A stretch of 47,952 nt of DNA. Origin: Clostridia bacterium (GTDB lineage Bacteria > Bacillota > DTU086). This document shows, piece by piece, positions 47,404-47,952 of this stretch. The notes under the pieces were generated by a model. That model had not been told where the DNA came from. It saw only the letters and a program-made list of their open reading frames with translations, and did no database searches. Position 1 is the stretch's first letter, and each line of letters opens with the position of its first letter. The translations under genes were made by a program, and so were the position numbers. The stretch lies in assembly GCA_012523575.1 (NCBI GenBank), contig JAAYIF010000050.1, positions 1 to 47,952 of the forward strand, given 5' to 3'.

Positions 47404-47952
47404 ATGCATCGCATTACCCTTATCCCCGGGGACGGTATAGGGCCCGAAATTACTGAAGCAACGGTAAAAGTGGTTGAAGCTGCTGGGGTTGATATCGAAT
47501 GGGAAGAAGTAAAAGCTGGTGAGGCTGCTTTGGAAAGTGAGGGTACGCCTCTTCCGGGTAATGTTATTGAATCAATTAAGAAAAATAAGGTGGCCCTTAA
47601 AGGTCCCCTTACAACACCTGTGGGTTCCGGATACAGAAGCATTAATGTGGCTCTACGGAAAGAGCTGGATTTGTATGCTAATTTAAGACCTGCTCGTTCC
47701 TATGAAGGAATTAAGTCGAGATATCAAAATATTGATTTGGTTGTGGTGAGGGAAAATACGGAAGATCTTTATGCCGGAGTGGAACATATGGTTGGGGAAG
47801 ACGCTGCAGAAAGTATAAAAATAATTACCCGTAAGGGCAGTGAGAGAATTGTAAGATTTGCTTTTGAATATGCTAGAAAGGAAGGGCGTAAAAAGGTTAC
47901 TGTTGTGCACAAAGCCAACATTATGAAATATACCGATGGACTTTTTTTAGAA
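47404..47952 (+). CDS. NAD-type isocitrate/isopropylmalate dehydrogenase family protein, N-terminal part
   Basis: The first 183 codons of a beta-decarboxylating dehydrogenase; the gene leaves the window at the right. [20 protein letters not shown] is the family start, followed by [20 protein letters not shown], with [14 protein letters not shown] and [16 protein letters not shown]. The phosphate-type loop with [20 protein letters not shown] is nearest to NAD-dependent isocitrate dehydrogenases of Clostridia and archaea, though homoisocitrate or isopropylmalate dehydrogenase cannot be excluded. ATG has AAGGAGG upstream. Confidence 0.85.
   Translation, partial: MHRITLIPGDGIGPEITEATVKVVEAAGVDIEWEEVKAGEAALESEGTPLPGNVIESIKKNKVALKGPLTTPVGSGYRSINVALRKELDLYANLRPARSYEGIKSRYQNIDLVVVRENTEDLYAGVEHMVGEDAAESIKIITRKGSERIVRFAFEYARKEGRKKVTVVHKANIMKYTDGLFLE

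Overview
The window looks like a chromosomal segment of an anaerobic, spore-former-type Firmicute (class Clostridia, Peptococcaceae or Thermoanaerobacterales-like). The evidence is the mix of FlhB-like/FliK-like orphan genes, a LytS-type kinase, a MazEF pair beside alanine racemase, CIRCE-controlled groESL, formate-THF ligase with MetF, and sigma-A promoters and GGAGG ribosome sites with many TTG/GTG starts. A branched-polyamine synthase (BpsA) hints at a thermophile or a lineage with thermophilic ancestry. Species cannot be named from sequence alone. Both ends cut a gene: an RlmL/YpsC-type rRNA methyltransferase on the left and an NAD-type isocitrate dehydrogenase on the right.

Layout. 1-7.0 kb: ketopantoate reductase, the FliK-like/FlhB-like pair, a cation-diffusion-facilitator gene behind an attenuator-like leader, and a minus-strand feoA-feoB-zinc-ribbon iron uptake operon. 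7.2-12.6 kb: a PflX-type radical SAM gene, then a full agmatine-route polyamine cluster (bpsA, pyruvoyl arginine decarboxylase, speD, speE, speB) whose first gene has a structured leader ending in a terminator. 12.9-15 kb: pgsA and a MATE exporter on the minus strand. 15.3-20.2 kb: a kinase-nuclease fusion protein, hpt between two copies of an unassigned structured RNA, then metF and fhs. 20.3-25.9 kb: Sir2, YjbQ, macrodomain, a Lon-like protease and serC. 25.9-30 kb (minus strand): a LytS-type kinase, an HtrA-type protease and an AMP-forming synthetase with a degenerate P-loop. 30.2-38.2 kb: acpS-nnr-alr, ndoAI-ndoA (MazEF), a class-I amidotransferase-like hydrolase, an amidohydrolase, and thiE-thiM-thiW thiamine salvage. 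38.2-43.8 kb: a family-4 uracil-DNA glycosylase, tsaE-tsaB-rimI-tsaD, three DnaA boxes, a radical SAM/PDZ protein and 5-formyl-THF cyclo-ligase. 43.8 kb to the end: patatin, groESL and the partial isocitrate dehydrogenase.

Three things are not explained by ordinary genes. First, two about 140-nt RNAs flank hpt. They share covarying stems and loop sequences, each has its own promoter starting exactly at the closing stem, and each has the same palindrome 12 bp upstream of the -35 box. This is the best candidate for an undescribed system here. Second, the bpsA and CDF genes have leaders with mutually exclusive hairpins and intrinsic terminators, that is, candidate riboswitches or attenuators. 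Third, a 150-180 bp repeat family with 13-bp terminal inverted repeats (four copies) sits beside intrinsic terminators or hairpins; three copies are flanked by duplicated terminator-like or hairpin sequence.

Functionally the segment links one-carbon/folate metabolism (metF, fhs, 5-FCL), purine salvage (hpt), polyamines (arginine to agmatine to putrescine, spermidine and branched polyamine), the tRNA t6A pathway (tsaBDE), and NAD repair and ADP-ribose chemistry (nnr, Sir2, macrodomain). No tRNA, rRNA, CRISPR array, prophage or complete insertion sequence was seen.
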